A stretch of 64,000 nt of DNA, from contig JAOTRV010000005.1 of the NCBI GenBank assembly GCA_030247575.1, forward strand, positions 141,189 through 205,188, written 5' to 3'. Position numbers and translations under genes: made by a program. The notes under the pieces were generated by a model. That model had not been told where the DNA came from, did no database searches, and saw only the letters and a program-made list of their open reading frames with translations. Of this stretch, positions 63,415 to 64,000 are shown piece after piece; the stretch's first letter is position 1, and every line of letters starts with the position of its first letter. This DNA comes from Sulfuritalea sp. (lineage in GTDB: Bacteria > Pseudomonadota > Gammaproteobacteria > Burkholderiales > Rhodocyclaceae).

Positions 63415-63741
63415 TCAGTCCGTCATTGCGGCCTGCCGGATGGCTTCCGTAGCCCATTGGTTCAGGCTCTGGCCGTGGACGGCGGCGGCGACGGCGGCGG
63501 CCTCGTGGGTCGCGGGATCGACGCGCAGCGAAAACTTGCCCGAGAAGTGTTTGCGCGGTTCGATGCCGCGGCGTTCGCAGGCTTCAAGGAACACGCGCAG
63601 GGAAGCCTCGCCCTCTTTCTTCAGGCCCTTGACGTCGGCCGCATAAAAATCGGCGCCGCCGTTCAGGCCCACGAACTCACCCCGAAACATCTGGATGTCC
63701 GGGTCGAAGGCGATGACCGCCTGATAGCCCTTGATCGTCAT
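63415..63741 (-). CDS. hicB: HicB-family antitoxin, orphan
   Basis: 108 residues: N-terminal HicB fold (GYQAVIAFDPDIQMFRGEFVGLN) and a C-terminal ribbon-helix-helix (FSLRVDPATHEAAAVAAAVHGQSLNQWATEAI, outline). HicB normally neutralises a HicA toxin encoded next to it. No HicA is visible: the sequence directly upstream is the end of an IS element, only about 10 bp from the hicB start, so toxin and promoter may have been lost. Confidence 0.82.
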   Translation of the reverse strand: MTIKGYQAVIAFDPDIQMFRGEFVGLNGGADFYAADVKGLKKEGEASLRVFLEACERRGIEPRKHFSGKFSLRVDPATHEAAAVAAAVHGQSLNQWATEAIRQAAMTD

Positions 63742-63751
63742 GGTGTTCCAG

Positions 63752-64000
63752 TAGTGTCCGGTTAAAAGTCGAAGAGAATCAGTTGGCTGGATGATTTGGT
63801 CTGATTTTCCTCGAATGCATTTGTCGTGAATGCTTGCTGCAAGGGCATCTTCTCGAAAAGAGTGACCGAAAGAATCTGTAGCAATGTGTAGAGCGAGGCG
63901 TCGAGATTGAGGCGCTTCTTGATGATGGCAACGAGAACATAGACCGACACCGCGATCCAGATTTGCGACTTGACCGCGTTTTCCGACGTGCCGAAAAATC
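63752..64000 (-). mobile_element. IS element end, IS4-type
   Basis: The left end starts near GTAGTGTCCGGTTAAAA, a likely terminal inverted repeat, and continues past the window. Only the transposase C-terminus is inside. The other end is not visible. Confidence 0.65.
63762..64000 (-). CDS. Partial IS4-type transposase
   Basis: The minus-strand frame reads FFGTSENAVKSQIWIAVSVYVLVAIIKKRLN... to SSQLILFDF and stops at TAA at 63762. The segment KSQIWIAVSVYVLVAIIKKRL is typical of IS4-family transposases (C-terminal DDE region). The 5' part is beyond the window. Confidence 0.82.
   Translation of the reverse strand, partial: FFGTSENAVKSQIWIAVSVYVLVAIIKKRLNLDASLYTLLQILSVTLFEKMPLQQAFTTNAFEENQTKSSSQLILFDF

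Overview
The window reads as a chromosomal segment of a GC-rich denitrifying betaproteobacterium. A Rhodocyclales-type host (Sulfuritalea, Dechloromonas or similar) is my inference from three things: a Sec-exported, clade II type NosZ together with cytochrome cd1 nitrite reductase, a RegB/RegA redox system, and a PHA/wax-ester storage region. No rRNA, tRNA or CRISPR array was seen.

Region 1 (1-27.4 kb) is denitrification. The minus-strand nos cluster runs nosZ, two c-type cytochromes, nosB, nosD, nosG, nosH, nosF, nosL, nosY, a TlpA-like thioredoxin, a UbiA-family prenyltransferase, a second NosD and a SCO protein (16.9 to 3.4 kb). It is flanked by nirJ, an ankyrin/DUF411 pair, a second SCO protein and a small membrane protein. 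The redox two-component pair regB/regA and a c4-type cytochrome follow. Next is the nir operon nirS-T-B-(cupredoxin)-C-F-DL-G-H. Four FNR/DNR-type boxes (TTGAC-N4-RTCAA) and four sites of the form GCGAC-N5-GYCGC, which fits the RegA/PrrA consensus, sit in front of these units. They suggest joint oxygen/NO and redox control.

Region 2 (27.4-42.6 kb) is vitamin B12 uptake and late cobalamin assembly. It has two cobalamin riboswitches, a TonB receptor, btuC, btuD, cobO, btuF, cobD, cbiB, cobQ, cobU, cobT, cobS and cobC. A small HTH regulator precedes cobU, and a decayed second btuF lies downstream. No corrin-ring genes are present here. A DksA-type protein and an HTH protein close the region.

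Region 3 (42.6-63.4 kb) is lipid and storage-granule metabolism. It has two membrane-lipid-type hydrolases, an acyl-CoA ligase, a PHA-system protein, an acyl-CoA-binding protein, a wax ester synthase/DGAT, a patatin, a phasin, an acyl-ACP-reductase-like protein, an iron alcohol dehydrogenase, a GMC oxidoreductase and an aldehyde dehydrogenase. Together these could reduce fatty acyl groups to alcohols and aldehydes and esterify them. Four of these neighbours (WS/DGAT, phasin, reductase, alcohol dehydrogenase) end in Ala/Lys/Pro-rich basic tails, which suggests a shared granule or nucleoid targeting device. A polysaccharide pyruvyl transferase, a family 25 glycosyltransferase and a diguanylate cyclase interrupt the region.

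The right end (63.4-64 kb) holds an orphan hicB abutting the end of an IS4-type transposase. A short dispersed repeat of about 25 bp recurs at least a dozen times across the whole window, both between genes and inside them.
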